Shown: positions 1 to 9,006 of the stretch, piece by piece
How the letters are laid out: each line of letters begins with the position of its first letter
Position numbering within the stretch: the stretch's first letter is position 1
Assembly: GCF_000757885.1 (NCBI RefSeq)
Contig: NZ_JQCR01000003.1
Coordinates: forward strand, 1,178,001 to 1,242,000
From: Paenibacillus wynnii
GTDB taxonomy: Bacteria > Bacillota > Bacilli > Paenibacillales > Paenibacillaceae
DNA: 64,000 nucleotides
Reading direction: 5' to 3'
Position numbers and translations under genes: made by a program
Notes under the pieces: generated by a model
The model's database searches: none
What the model was told of the DNA's origin: nothing
Seen by the model: only the letters and a program-made list of their open reading frames with translations

Positions 1-49
1 TCTATACTAAAAGACAATCATAAAAGCTTAGGAAAGCAGGATGCTATTC

Positions 50-1324
50 ATGAAGGAATCCACATCTCTACAAAGAAACATCGGCATGCCGCAGGCGATT
101 GCCCTATACATAGGTGCTGTACTCGGTTCAGGGGTATTGATTGTACCCGGTTTGGCAGCCGAAATGGCCGGTCCGGCCTCATTGCTTGCTTGGGGGTTTA
201 TGACCTTGCTTATATTGCCTATGGCATTAACGATGGGGCTGTTATCTGCTAAATTCCCTAACGCGGGAGGCGTTTCCCACTTCGTCAGGCTCGCTTACGG
301 GCCGCGGGCTGGCGCCTTAGTCGGCTGGTTTTTCCTAATGTCAGTGCCGATTGGCGGACCTGTTGCCGCTCTCACAGGTGCAGGATATATGACAGCTGCT
401 ATGGGATGGGGCGATCATGCCAGAATAGCTTTGGCAGCCGGTATGCTGGCTATAGGACTGGTTACGAATTGGGTGGGTATGCAGCTGGCCGGCAAAATAC
501 AGATCGCCGTTGTTATTGCGATTGTAGCCGTACTCGTCTTCTCCTTTGCCGCAGCCCTTCCTAGGATGGAGAGTATTCACTTCACCCCTTTCGTACCGCA
601 CGGATGGATGAGTGTGGGACAATCCGCAGCCATTCTATTCTGGTGTTTTATTGGCTGGGAGGCCGTCTCCCATCTTTCAGAAGAGTTCAAAGATCCGCAA
701 CGTGCAGCGGTTAAGGGTGTGACCATCGCCGCTATTATAGTAGGAATATTATACTTCCTATCTGCTTTAGCCACTGTTGGGACACAAAGCTACCTTAAAG
801 GTGGATCAGAGGCCTCGCTCGTTTGGATTATTAGCCAGCCTTTGGGGACTTGGGGCGGATTTATAGCAGGACTTACAGGAATTTTCATTTGTACGGCTAC
901 CATCATCGCATACTCCGGTGCTGCCTCCCGCGTCGCCTTTGCTTTATCACGACAGGAATACGCACCAAAGTGGATGGGTAAGCTATCCAAACGATTTCAT
1001 ACACCTACGGGAGCGATTGGGTTTCTGTTGTTATGTTACACCTTTGTACTTTTCCTATATGGAAGCCGACTTCTATCCATCACTACATTAATTCAATTTC
1101 CTAATGCCACCTTTATTCTAACTTATATAGGAGGATGTGCTGCCGGTATCCGTCTCTTAAAAGGAAACCCGCTAGGGGTGACGATCAGTTGGATTTCCTT
1201 TTTGGCAACAGCAGCCGTGTTCCCTTTTACAGGCTGGGCAATTGGATATCCAATTGTTATAACACTGATATTTGCAGGGTTTATATATCATCGCAACATC
1301 GCCAGGGGACAGAGAATAACCTGA
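50..1324 (+). CDS. APC-family amino acid permease, YjeH-like exporter
   Basis: A 424-residue polytopic membrane protein of the APC superfamily. The N-terminus carries the family glycine-rich helix (IGAVLGSGVLIVPG, about residues 15-28), and hydrophobic segments recur along the whole length. The wording (GGVSHFVRLAYGP, WFFLMSVPIGGP) resembles the E. coli YjeH group, which exports methionine and branched-chain amino acids; direction and substrate here are inferred. An ATG at 41 also opens the frame, but the GGAAAGCAGG at 31-40 is better spaced for the ATG at 50. The gene stands alone, with an esterase gene 81 bases downstream on the same strand. Confidence 0.8.
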   Translation: MKESTSLQRNIGMPQAIALYIGAVLGSGVLIVPGLAAEMAGPASLLAWGFMTLLILPMALTMGLLSAKFPNAGGVSHFVRLAYGPRAGALVGWFFLMSVPIGGPVAALTGAGYMTAAMGWGDHARIALAAGMLAIGLVTNWVGMQLAGKIQIAVVIAIVAVLVFSFAAALPRMESIHFTPFVPHGWMSVGQSAAILFWCFIGWEAVSHLSEEFKDPQRAAVKGVTIAAIIVGILYFLSALATVGTQSYLKGGSEASLVWIISQPLGTWGGFIAGLTGIFICTATIIAYSGAASRVAFALSRQEYAPKWMGKLSKRFHTPTGAIGFLLLCYTFVLFLYGSRLLSITTLIQFPNATFILTYIGGCAAGIRLLKGNPLGVTISWISFLATAAVFPFTGWAIGYPIVITLIFAGFIYHRNIARGQRIT

Positions 1325-1405
1325 AAATAGTTTCAGGACGGCGGCTGGTGGTTATGAATTGAAGTGAGAGAATTTGACTATGATAGTCCAAAGGAGTCGA
1401 TTCCA

Positions 1406-2356
1406 ATGACAGAAGTGAACAAGATTGTCCTTGAACCCGCCGCTCAGAAATTCGCCGATGATAACTCCAAACCTCCCTTTTTACCCGATCTTGGTCCTGA
1501 AAAAGGGCGAGAAACAGTAGATCAAGTACAATCAAGCGATGTATACAAACCGGATGTAGAAATTCAAGATCTTAAAGTGCCCAATGGACCAAACGGTGAT
1601 ATTTCCGTGAGAATCGTCCGCCCTATAAACTCTTCAGCAGCAAACCTACCTATAATCGTCTATATTCATGGCGCAGGATGGGTGTTCGGCAATGCACATA
1701 CGCATGACCGATTGATCCGTGAATTGGCTGTCGGCGCTGAAGCTGCCATTGTTTTTCCTGAGTATAGCCTTTCCCCAGAGGCAAAATATCCAACAGCCAT
1801 CGAGGAAATATATACCGTAGTACAATGGGCGGCCGAAAAAGGGACCGAACATGGGCTTGATTCCAGCCAATTAACCATAGCAGGCGACAGTGTAGGCGGA
1901 AATATGGCTGCAGCGATTACACTGATGGCTAAAGAACGTAGTGGGCCCAAAATTTCCAAACAGCTTCTGTTCTATCCGGTTACGGATGCTTCCTTCGATA
2001 CCGGGTCCTATAAACAGTTCGCCGAAGGTTATTTCTTGGGACGTGAAGGTATGAAGTGGTTTTGGGATCAATATACGACTGACCCGGAAGAACGGGCTCA
2101 GATTACTGCCTCTCCCCTTCGCGCCAGTATCGATGAGCTGCGTAATTTACCAGAAGCCTTGGTCATTACTGCTGAAGCCGATGTATTGCGTGATGAAGGT
2201 GAAGCCTATGCCGCCAAATTACGTGAAGCAGGTGTAGAGGTAACTGCGGTCCGTTTTGAGGGGATCATTCATGATTTTGTAATGCTGAATGTGATGGCAG
2301 ACACGAATGCCAAAAAAGGAGCTATTCTGTTAGCAACAGCATGGCTTCGAAAATAA
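1406..2356 (+). CDS. Alpha/beta hydrolase, HSL/Aes-type esterase
   Basis: A 316-residue cytoplasmic esterase or lipase of the hormone-sensitive-lipase family. It has the oxyanion-hole HGAGW motif (variant of HGGG), the nucleophile elbow GDSVGG, a late acid in AEADVLRDE and the catalytic histidine in GIIHDF, in the normal order. Short acyl esters would be the expected substrates. The frame opens at 1364, but an AAGGAG at 1391-1396 sits nine bases before the ATG at 1406, so that start is chosen. No signal peptide is visible. It ends at a bidirectional terminator shared with the convergent aminotransferase gene. Confidence 0.85.
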   Translation: MTEVNKIVLEPAAQKFADDNSKPPFLPDLGPEKGRETVDQVQSSDVYKPDVEIQDLKVPNGPNGDISVRIVRPINSSAANLPIIVYIHGAGWVFGNAHTHDRLIRELAVGAEAAIVFPEYSLSPEAKYPTAIEEIYTVVQWAAEKGTEHGLDSSQLTIAGDSVGGNMAAAITLMAKERSGPKISKQLLFYPVTDASFDTGSYKQFAEGYFLGREGMKWFWDQYTTDPEERAQITASPLRASIDELRNLPEALVITAEADVLRDEGEAYAAKLREAGVEVTAVRFEGIIHDFVMLNVMADTNAKKGAILLATAWLRK

Positions 2357-2378
2357 CATTGAAATATATGTCTAAAGC

Positions 2379-2407
2379 AAAAAGGGCAGCCATAGGCTGT
2401 CCTTTTA
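2379..2407. terminator. Bidirectional intrinsic terminator
   Basis: AAAGGGCAGCC and GGCTGTCCTTT form a stem with a three-base loop, flanked by A and T runs on both sides. It separates the convergent esterase and aminotransferase genes. Confidence 0.8.
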
Positions 2408-2430
2408 TATATGAATCATCATAAAACCTT

Positions 2431-3648
2431 TTATAGTTCCTCGCGGAGGTATCTACCAATTCGCTTTGCAGCTTCTACCAGTCGCTGTTCATCCTCAACC
2501 AATGCAATTCTAACGAAGCCAGCTCCCTGTGTGCCAAAGGCATCCCCAGGAATTATCGCTACGCCTGTCTTTAGCAGCAGTTCTTTGGCAAATTCCCGAG
2601 CTCCTGCAACTCTGGAATCGATAATAGAATAAGGTAGCGGCGCCCAAATGAACATGGTTGCTTTCGGCTTGGGTACAACCCAGCCCTCATCAGCTAATGC
2701 TTCCACAAATACATCACGACGTCGTTCGTAAAGATCGGCTACTCCTTGATAATTATCAGATGCCATCGCCAGTTCCAGTGCAATAATCGCTGCTTCCTGG
2801 ATAGGCTGGAAGACGCCATAATCTATATTCCCCTTTAATTCCCGCAAAGCGGCTATGGCTTCACTATTTCCAGTCATAAACCCTATCCGGCAACCTGCCA
2901 TATTAAAGCTTTTGGAGAAGGAATGGAATTCGACCGCAATATCTATCGCACCAGGCACTTGTAAAATACTAATCGGACGATATCCATCAAAGCCCATTTC
3001 CGAATAGGCAAGGTCGTGTACCACCAGTACATCCCACTTGCGGGCAAGCTTAATCAATTTCTCAAAAAAAGAAATATCAGCCTCCGCAGAGACCGGATTC
3101 CCGGGAAAATTCAGAAGAATAAAAACGGCTTCTCGCCATACCTGCTCCGGAATACTGTCAAGATCCGGCAAAAAGCTGTTCTTTTCCAATAAGGGAAGAT
3201 GCCAAGGCACTACACCTGCTATAGCAAGTGAACCTGAATAGATGGGATAACCCGGATCCGGCACGATGGCGAGATCCCCTGGGTTACAAATAGCTAAAGC
3301 AAGATGGGCAAGACCATCCTGCGATCCCATTAGCGCTACCAATTCATCCTCAGAATCCACGGAGACTCCAAAACGTTGCTTCATCCAAGCTGATGCCTTT
3401 TCTCGGAATGCAACACTGCCCTTGGAAGTTGGGTAGGAATAGCTCCCCTCTTGCAAAACTGCCTCGCTTAGTGTTTGACGAATCTCAAGTGCGGGAGGCT
3501 GGTCAGGACTGCCAATTCCTAAATCAATCACGTCCAATCCAGATTTAAGAGCCTCCCCCTTCCATGCTGCAACTTCAGAGAAAATAGAAGAGCCCAAATG
3601 TGACAGCTTCTCCGATCTCCATTTCCGCTTGGAACTATTGTAAGTCAA
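2431..3648 (-). CDS. PLP-dependent class I/II aminotransferase
   Basis: A fold-type I aminotransferase of about 405 residues, in the branch that includes LL-diaminopimelate and aspartate-type enzymes. Visible landmarks are IDLGIGSPDQPP near the N-terminus, the PDPGYPIY aromatic-stacking segment, NFPGNPVSA, the cofactor-lysine region FHSFSKSFNMAGCRIGF, and a C-terminal FVRIAL. The frame remains open to 3741, but the best start is a TTG at 3648 preceded by AGGTGGG at suitable spacing. ATG codons near 3675 lack such a site. The substrate cannot be read from sequence. It is a single gene with its own terminator. Confidence 0.82.
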   Translation of the reverse strand: MTYNSSKRKWRSEKLSHLGSSIFSEVAAWKGEALKSGLDVIDLGIGSPDQPPALEIRQTLSEAVLQEGSYSYPTSKGSVAFREKASAWMKQRFGVSVDSEDELVALMGSQDGLAHLALAICNPGDLAIVPDPGYPIYSGSLAIAGVVPWHLPLLEKNSFLPDLDSIPEQVWREAVFILLNFPGNPVSAEADISFFEKLIKLARKWDVLVVHDLAYSEMGFDGYRPISILQVPGAIDIAVEFHSFSKSFNMAGCRIGFMTGNSEAIAALRELKGNIDYGVFQPIQEAAIIALELAMASDNYQGVADLYERRRDVFVEALADEGWVVPKPKATMFIWAPLPYSIIDSRVAGAREFAKELLLKTGVAIIPGDAFGTQGAGFVRIALVEDEQRLVEAAKRIGRYLREEL

Positions 3649-3760
3649 TGAAATCCCACCTACTTGTTTTTTCATCATTATAGCATGGGATTTCCCATAA
3701 ACACCCTTCAAATGAGTAAGGAAAGTGTAGCTTGTATCCATATAAAATCGATTGTATCAA

Positions 3761-3792
3761 AAACAGCGTATAATTTATGTTATACGCTGTTT
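3761..3792. promoter_or_regulatory. Perfect palindrome in divergent intergenic region
   Basis: Thirteen-base arms (AAACAGCGTATAA and its complement) surround a six-base centre (TTTATG), between the aminotransferase gene (minus) and the zinc-ribbon gene (plus). A T-rich stretch follows on the plus side. It could be an operator for the divergent promoters or a terminator stem. The 11+6+11-like geometry also resembles a recombinase site, but the arm sequence is unlike dif. Confidence 0.5.
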
Positions 3793-3919
3793 ATTTTCGT
3801 GAATTCCTCTACCTTTTCGCCTACAATGGTACTTTTAAATTTTGTACACATTACATGAAATTATCTCTGAACAACTGCATAGATATATAGAAACAAGCTA
3901 AGAAAAGGTGGGACCATTC

Positions 3920-4096
3920 ATGTCTAAAAATAAACGTGGCAAAGCGCTCTGGCGTATGCCATCTCGCAGCAGAGGTACTTGTCCGATTTGTGGCAGCACT
4001 CGTATCAAGCTCTTGTTTACCGGGAAAGGAATTTCGGGGGAGAAAATTGATGTATGCAAGAAATGCCATGGCAAGCAAGCGGTATTAACCGGATAA
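3920..4096 (+). CDS. Small zinc-ribbon protein of unknown function
   Basis: A 58-residue basic protein with two cysteine pairs, CPIC and CKKC, separated by about 24 residues, the classic spacing of a one-zinc ribbon. The N-terminus is rich in lysine and arginine, consistent with nucleic-acid or ribosome association, but no named family is recognised. The ATG at 3920 is preceded by AAAGGTGGG at 3904-3912, which is better placed than the in-frame start at 3908. It is monocistronic and followed by a strong terminator. Confidence 0.72.
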   Translation: MSKNKRGKALWRMPSRSRGTCPICGSTRIKLLFTGKGISGEKIDVCKKCHGKQAVLTG

Positions 4097-4114
4097 ATAA
4101 TAATAACCTGCCAC

Positions 4115-4168
4115 ATAAAAAAGCGGCAGTCTTGGACTTTATTTTTCATCCAAGACTCCGCTTTTTTA
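4115..4168 (+). terminator. Strong intrinsic terminator
   Basis: A long stem (AAAAAAGCGG, AGTCTTGG paired with CCAAGACT, CCGCTTTTTT) with a short AT-rich loop and a terminal T run follows the zinc-ribbon gene. Confidence 0.85.
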
Positions 4169-4333
4169 TGAAATCATTATTTTCCTCATACGGACTCCAC
4201 AGCCCTTATTGTGGCTAAATGATCTGTTTAGAGTCATCTGAGTCCGCATAACCACCCTATGATTAAAGATCCAATCCAATTGTTGAACGTTAATCTCGGC
4301 CACCCATTATTTAAAAAAACGAACGTAGCACAA

Positions 4334-4371
4334 AAAAGGGATACACTCGCTTTTCAGCGATGTATCCCTTT
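4334..4371 (-). terminator. Intrinsic terminator of the aldo/keto reductase gene
   Basis: A stem built from AAAGGGATACA and TGTATCCCTTT with a second GC-rich step. On the minus strand it ends in a T run, immediately beyond the reductase stop codon. Confidence 0.8.
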
Positions 4372-4388
4372 CAACATTAGAGTGTTGT

Positions 4389-5276
4389 TTAGGTCTGACC
4401 TACCCAGTCCTGACCGGCTGTATCTCGCCAGATTCTACGAATCTCTTCATACTGTTCACGATCAAGCAGCCCCTTATCAAGCAGAGCTGCATTCTGCTGC
4501 CATCGATCCGGGTTATTGGTCCCTACAATCGCTGTGTGTACCCCGGGAGTACTAAGTGTGAACCGCAGTGCGGTCTCTACCCCTTTTTGATGATCTGCAA
4601 GGAAACCGTACCTCAAGTCACGCAAGCGATTCCAATAGATGAAGGGATAGTCGGTTTCATTCATAGTCTCATGGGTCCAAGCAGCGTTAGCTATCGGACG
4701 CTTCGCCGTCACACCCATGTTCCTTTTTATCGCCTCGTCCAGCGTTAATTCAATTGCTTCCTGATCGGCAATATTTATGGAAATCTCTAAGCTATCAAAA
4801 AGGCCAGTTTGTACCGCATATAGAGCATCGTTTCTATCGCCACTGTAGCCGATATACCGGGTTTTGCCCGCTTGCTTTGCTCGCTGGAGCACTTCAATAA
4901 CTCCACCCTCACGCAATACTTCTTCTCTGCAGCTATGCAAATGAATCATATCAACGTAATCCGTATTCAGGCGTTTAAGGCTGCGATCAATGCTTTTTTC
5001 CAGCAACAAAAGATCCCAATCAGGATATTCCAAACCGGCAGAATGCCCGCATTTAGTAAAGAGATAATAATCATTGCGGCGTCCTGCCAGAGCCTTCCCA
5101 ATCAGTTCCTCGCTGTTACCATAACATTCAGCCGTGTCAATTAGATTAAGTCCAGCGTCCAGAGCCCCTCCTAGGAGACGATCCACCGTCTGTTCATCCG
5201 AACTGCCGATTTCAGCACCACCAAATCCGAGGATGCTGACATCCATGTCCGTATTACCGTATTTGCGCTTTTCCAT
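4389..5276 (-). CDS. Aldo/keto reductase
   Basis: A 295-residue NAD(P)H-dependent oxidoreductase with a TIM-barrel fold. The catalytic tetrad of the family is visible: Asp and Tyr in LIDTAECYGNSE, Lys in LFTKCG and His in DMIHLHS. A short VHTAIVGTNNP segment near the C-terminus is a typical cofactor-binding loop. The open frame begins with GTG at 5297, but the AAAGGAGG lies inside that extension, directly upstream of the ATG at 5276. The carbonyl substrate is unknown. It is a monocistronic gene. Confidence 0.85.
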   Translation of the reverse strand: MEKRKYGNTDMDVSILGFGGAEIGSSDEQTVDRLLGGALDAGLNLIDTAECYGNSEELIGKALAGRRNDYYLFTKCGHSAGLEYPDWDLLLLEKSIDRSLKRLNTDYVDMIHLHSCREEVLREGGVIEVLQRAKQAGKTRYIGYSGDRNDALYAVQTGLFDSLEISINIADQEAIELTLDEAIKRNMGVTAKRPIANAAWTHETMNETDYPFIYWNRLRDLRYGFLADHQKGVETALRFTLSTPGVHTAIVGTNNPDRWQQNAALLDKGLLDREQYEEIRRIWRDTAGQDWVGQT

Positions 5277-5467
5277 AGCAGCTGCCTCCTTTAGCACTTA
5301 GAAGTGTCTTATACATTATACCCCTCAGGAAAAAAAGGAAACTTTGCTGTTCACTAATGATGATGAACATTTTGTATCTAACTGGAATCCGCATCCTTAG
5401 TAAGCCTCCTGGGAAAATGTAATTACCATCATATTCCATATTACTCTGCCTGATTTACATTTTATGC

Positions 5468-5495
5468 TATACAGCATAGGATTGAACGCTGTATA
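5468..5495. promoter_or_regulatory. Inverted repeat upstream of the MFS gene
   Basis: TATACAGC and GCTGTATA lie 12 bases apart, about 45 bases before the start codon of the MFS exporter gene. The position fits an operator overlapping its promoter; the regulator is unknown. Confidence 0.4.
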
Positions 5496-5538
5496 TTATT
5501 TGTTATGGACTTTATATGATTAGGAGGTACTCTGAAAA

Positions 5539-6777
5539 ATGAATCAACATTTTAGACATATTCATCCCCTAGCATGGACAATTATTATCGGTACAATGTT
5601 CGGCCGCCTCGTAACCTCCATGAGTATCCCTTTTCTAGCCATCTATTTAACCCAGGTCCTTGGAGTCTCACCTACTCAAACCGGATTTACCGTAGCGGTA
5701 AGTTCGCTGGCCGGGGTGATGGTCAGTTTCTATGGAGGTTATATCTCCGATGTGTTTGGCCGCAGAATCGTAATGCTGGTTTCTGTTTTTGGCTGGGCAT
5801 GTGTATTTTTCGGTTTCTCTGCAGCCCAGCATTTGTGGGTTTTCTTCTTAGTTAATACACTGAATGGATTATGCCGTGCCGTATTTGAACCCACTTCAAG
5901 AGCATTATTATCAGATATTACGCCTAAGGATCAAAAACTGCTGGTATTTAATCTAAGATACGCTGCGGTTAACCTGGGCGTTGTCTTTGGTCCTATCATT
6001 GGTTTGCAGCTTGGTTCAGCGAAGTCGACCTTCCCGTTTCTCATTGCTGGAATCGTCTATATCGCCTATGGTCTTGTCCTGTTCTTGCAGTTTAAGGTTC
6101 ATGGTTCCAGTCTTCCCGCCCGTTCCACAGCCCAAGCTCCTAAATTAAGTGAAGCCCTCTCCACCGCTGGGCGGGATCGTGTGTTTTTACCTGTACTGAT
6201 CGGTACAACCTTTTGTGTTCTAGGCTATGGTCACTTCAGTTCAACCTTGGCACAATACTTAGCCATGAATCCTCACTTTTCGAACGGTAAACAGTTATTC
6301 TCTTATATGCTTTCTCTTAATGCTGTAACCGTGTTAGTAGTGCAATATCCAATTGTTCGCTCCGCAAGCAAATTTCCGCCGCTTATTCCTTTAATTCTAG
6401 GAAATATCTGCGTAGCTGTGAGTCTTTTACTATTCGGTTTTGCCGGGGGGATTGCTCTCCTAATGTTCAGTGTAGTTTTATTTACTGTAGGTGAAGTGCT
6501 GCTCTTTACCATGATGGATATGCTGATCGACCGAATTGCCAAGCCGGAATGGAAAGGTACTTATTACGGAACGATTGGATTCAACAATTTCGGGAATGTT
6601 GTGGCACCTATATTGGGCGGCCTGTTATTGGATCAATTTGGTGCTCGCAACGGTCCAGCTCTTTTCCTACCCCTGGCTTTATCAGCAGCTTTGGGCCTGC
6701 CTTTCCTGATCACAGCTCATAGGAGGCTAACCTCTAGAGAGAAGATGACCCTAAAGGATGCTGATTACAGTGCGTGA
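5539..6777 (+). CDS. MFS transporter, drug-exporter type
   Basis: A 412-residue major facilitator superfamily protein with about 12 hydrophobic segments. The loop 2-3 signature GGYISDVFGRR (motif A, G-x3-D-x2-G-R-R) is intact around residues 66-76. The family moves small molecules or drugs by proton antiport; no substrate can be assigned. AGGAGG at 5522-5527 gives a clear start. The gene is single, preceded by an inverted repeat, and followed 32 bases later by a dif-like site. Confidence 0.85.
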   Translation: MNQHFRHIHPLAWTIIIGTMFGRLVTSMSIPFLAIYLTQVLGVSPTQTGFTVAVSSLAGVMVSFYGGYISDVFGRRIVMLVSVFGWACVFFGFSAAQHLWVFFLVNTLNGLCRAVFEPTSRALLSDITPKDQKLLVFNLRYAAVNLGVVFGPIIGLQLGSAKSTFPFLIAGIVYIAYGLVLFLQFKVHGSSLPARSTAQAPKLSEALSTAGRDRVFLPVLIGTTFCVLGYGHFSSTLAQYLAMNPHFSNGKQLFSYMLSLNAVTVLVVQYPIVRSASKFPPLIPLILGNICVAVSLLLFGFAGGIALLMFSVVLFTVGEVLLFTMMDMLIDRIAKPEWKGTYYGTIGFNNFGNVVAPILGGLLLDQFGARNGPALFLPLALSAALGLPFLITAHRRLTSREKMTLKDADYSA

Positions 6778-6808
6778 TAACTCGATAAGATAAAATAGAA
6801 ACTTAGAT

Positions 6809-6836
6809 GGTTTACATAATTAATATTATGTTAACT
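6809..6836. other. dif-like XerC/XerD recombination site, copy 1
   Basis: A 28-bp site with 11-bp arms GGTTTACATAA and TTATGTTAACT around a six-base centre TTAATA. The right arm matches the conserved XerD-side arm of bacterial dif sites (TTATGTTAA/TTATGTAAA), and the 11-6-11 architecture is that of Xer sites. A second, more symmetric copy is at 24211-24238. Whether either is the chromosomal dif, or an acquired site used by a mobile element, cannot be decided here. Confidence 0.6.
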
Positions 6837-6867
6837 TCGATTAAGGGGAGCATGAAAGGAAAATATT

Positions 6868-7044
6868 ATGAGAATAAACAAACAAGATTTTATTGTGAAT
6901 GGGTTAACGTATACGGTCAGATCTGCAATCGATAAAGATGCATTAGCTTTGTCTGAATTAAGACTACAGATTGATGGGGAGACCGAAAATTTAGACAGAG
7001 AGAAAGGCGAAGGGTATATTGATGCACGGGTTTTGAACAAATGA
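6868..7044 (+). pseudogene. 5' fragment of a GNAT acetyltransferase gene
   Basis: A 58-codon frame starting with ATG and a plausible upstream AAAGGAAA. Its first ~52 residues (FIVNGLTYTVRSAIDKDA, then LSELRLQIDGETENLDRE) read exactly like the N-terminal beta-alpha unit of a GNAT acetyltransferase. The match stops after YIDA and six unrelated residues precede the stop, so the acetyl-CoA-binding core is missing. The truncation point lies just before the AT-rich three-gene system, which suggests that insertion or deletion destroyed it. A short functional peptide is unlikely. Confidence 0.7.
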
Positions 7045-7078
7045 AAGAGCCAACGACCATAGTCGTTGGCTCTTTCAT
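7044..7078. terminator. Bidirectional intrinsic terminator
   Basis: AAAGAGCCAACGAC and GTCGTTGGCTCTTT form a 14-base-pair stem with a CAT loop. It closes the GNAT fragment on the plus strand and probably also the ABC-ATPase operon on the minus strand. Confidence 0.8.
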
Positions 7079-7104
7079 TCTGCACAGTTAATTTAACTAT
7101 ATGC

Positions 7105-9006
7105 CTATCTTCGTTTAAGCAACTTCTCGCCCTCATGGATAGTTTCTTTTACATAACCAGAGAACTCCTCTGGATACTTTCCAATACCTGTCGTTAGGAT
7201 TATTTGATAACTTTCAGACGGAAGTTCTAATATTCTTTGAAGACAGCTATCTAAATTTTCTTTATCAATACCTAAATTCTCTGGCGTATCTACAAGCAGA
7301 AATTTAGGAAAGGGAATACTGTTCTTCGAAAGTGACATTGACAGTAAAGTTAAGAAGTAGAGGAAGCGTTTTGGCACATTGGAACTTGCTTCTTTGTAAT
7401 ACCCTTCGTTTAATACAGGCATATAGTATTCATTAATCTCAGATTTTGTAACTCCATCAACAGTAGTAGTCATTAAGTGATTATATGTCGCATTAAAGGT
7501 GTTGATTTGACTTTGAATTAACTTGTCAATTTCCAATTGGGTAATTCTCACATTGTTTAATTGAGTAGAATAATCACTTTTAGCCTTATTGTATTTTTTA
7601 TCTACTTCCTCATATTTCTCTATCATCTTCGCTTTATTTTCATTTTCTTGAATAGCTGACTTCAACTGATAGACCCTTTCGTTTAGTTGGAGAAGTTCTT
7701 GGTCATTCGCATTTGTATGCCCTTCTGCTTCCGACAATTGCTCTCTAAGTCCATTCTGATGTTCTACTAATGATTCTAAACTTCTAGAAAGAAAGAGAAC
7801 TTCTTTCCCACATGACTGAATCCCTAATTCTATTGTTTCGATAGATTTTTGTTTTGCCCTTAAAATTTCTAAGTATTCTTGTGAGTTATAGAAATAGCGC
7901 TCATACTGCCCTTCATCTATTTCCGCTCCACATATACAATGTCCAGAAACACGTTCGACTTTTTTGAAACAACAAGGACAAACATCCGGAGAAAATAAAT
8001 GTAACATATTGTGTGAAAAGAGAATTTTGTTAATATGCGACACTTCTCTTATTAATTCCTCTTTTAGTTCAATTAAATCTCTCTTTTCAAAACTAACATT
8101 ATTCATTTTCATTTGAATACTAGATAGCTCTCTTTCAGATTCAACTAACTCAGTTCGAATTTGACTAACTAAAAATTCAAAAGAAGAAGGTTCTAATTTT
8201 CGGTTCTTAACTTCATTTCTCAATAATTGAATTCTTTGAAGTTCCAATTTATCTTCCGTTACTTTTCTAAGGATTTCACTTGAAGTAATAGTACCAACAT
8301 CATAACCCATTTCAACAGCTAAACTCCCAAAATTGGTCACCAAAATCTTCTGAGCATCTCTTTGTTTTTCTAATTCGCGTAGTTTTCCAAGCATTACATA
8401 AAAGTCCGAAAATCTATGTCCAACCAACAATTCAAAAATAACTTTGCGAATTTGTCCCGAATCAGAGATGAAGTTATTTTCGTTTCGATGTTCTTTATAT
8501 ATTTTTTTAGGTTCAGTCCCTTGATCATAATGGATTAGACGGAATAAGTCCGTGAAGTTAATCTTAAAACTGGTTGCACCTTGCCAAACATCAACAACCT
8601 CAATTCCGATTTTATCCAGAAGCCAATCTGAATATGTGATTTGACCTTTTGGCAATCCTTGTCTATTGAGAAAAAAAGAGTCTTCACGCCCGTTTTGATT
8701 TTGAATAAGTACAACATTTTGATTTTTTCCAAAGTATCTTTTTATTTTATAAGGGATATCATTAATTTCAATTTCTAATAAAACAAAATTGTTGTTATCA
8801 TTCTTAACTTCAAAATGGACTTCTGTTTTCGTAAAGTCAAACTTTTGTACATAGTCTCCCAAAGCAAAACAAATTAAGCCACTAAATGTGGTTTTGCCTC
8901 CACCGTTACCAGCTTCAATAATATTAATGCCATCTTCCAATGGTAAGGAGCTATAGGTGTATTTATCACCCATATAATGGACACGTGTTACCTTTAATCG
9001 CCCCAT
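7105..9006 (-). CDS. Rad50/SbcC-like ABC ATPase of a three-gene conflict system
   Basis: A 633-residue SMC/Rad50-type ATPase. The N-terminal lobe has a Walker A motif (GNGGGKTT, residues 33-40). Long coiled-coil-like stretches (about 205-335 and 375-505) flank a small cysteine cluster at 343-359 (C-P-C-C and C-I-C) in the place of a zinc hook. The C-terminal lobe has Walker B (FLLVDTPE, 569-576) followed by a D-loop-like NLGID. It overlaps the preceding gene by 13 bases and uses a GGGGGG-type ribosome binding site, so the two are translationally coupled. It is probably the ATPase of an ABC-three-component system (nucleic-acid-sensing motor); that family call is inferred from gene order and architecture. 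It is markedly more AT-rich than its neighbours. Confidence 0.75.
   Translation of the reverse strand: MGRLKVTRVHYMGDKYTYSSLPLEDGINIIEAGNGGGKTTFSGLICFALGDYVQKFDFTKTEVHFEVKNDNNNFVLLEIEINDIPYKIKRYFGKNQNVVLIQNQNGREDSFFLNRQGLPKGQITYSDWLLDKIGIEVVDVWQGATSFKINFTDLFRLIHYDQGTEPKKIYKEHRNENNFISDSGQIRKVIFELLVGHRFSDFYVMLGKLRELEKQRDAQKILVTNFGSLAVEMGYDVGTITSSEILRKVTEDKLELQRIQLLRNEVKNRKLEPSSFEFLVSQIRTELVESERELSSIQMKMNNVSFEKRDLIELKEELIREVSHINKILFSHNMLHLFSPDVCPCCFKKVERVSGHCICGAEIDEGQYERYFYNSQEYLEILRAKQKSIETIELGIQSCGKEVLFLSRSLESLVEHQNGLREQLSEAEGHTNANDQELLQLNERVYQLKSAIQENENKAKMIEKYEEVDKKYNKAKSDYSTQLNNVRITQLEIDKLIQSQINTFNATYNHLMTTTVDGVTKSEINEYYMPVLNEGYYKEASSNVPKRFLYFLTLLSMSLSKNSIPFPKFLLVDTPENLGIDKENLDSCLQRILELPSESYQIILTTGIGKYPEEFSGYVKETIHEGEKLLKRR

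Noticed and set aside
3761..3792. Third dif-like site
   Set aside because: The palindrome has a six-base centre, but its arms (AGCGTATAA) do not match Xer half sites; an operator or terminator is more likely.
4259..4555. 98-residue plus-strand frame
   Set aside because: It covers the reductase terminator and the antisense of its 3' end; there is no translation signal.
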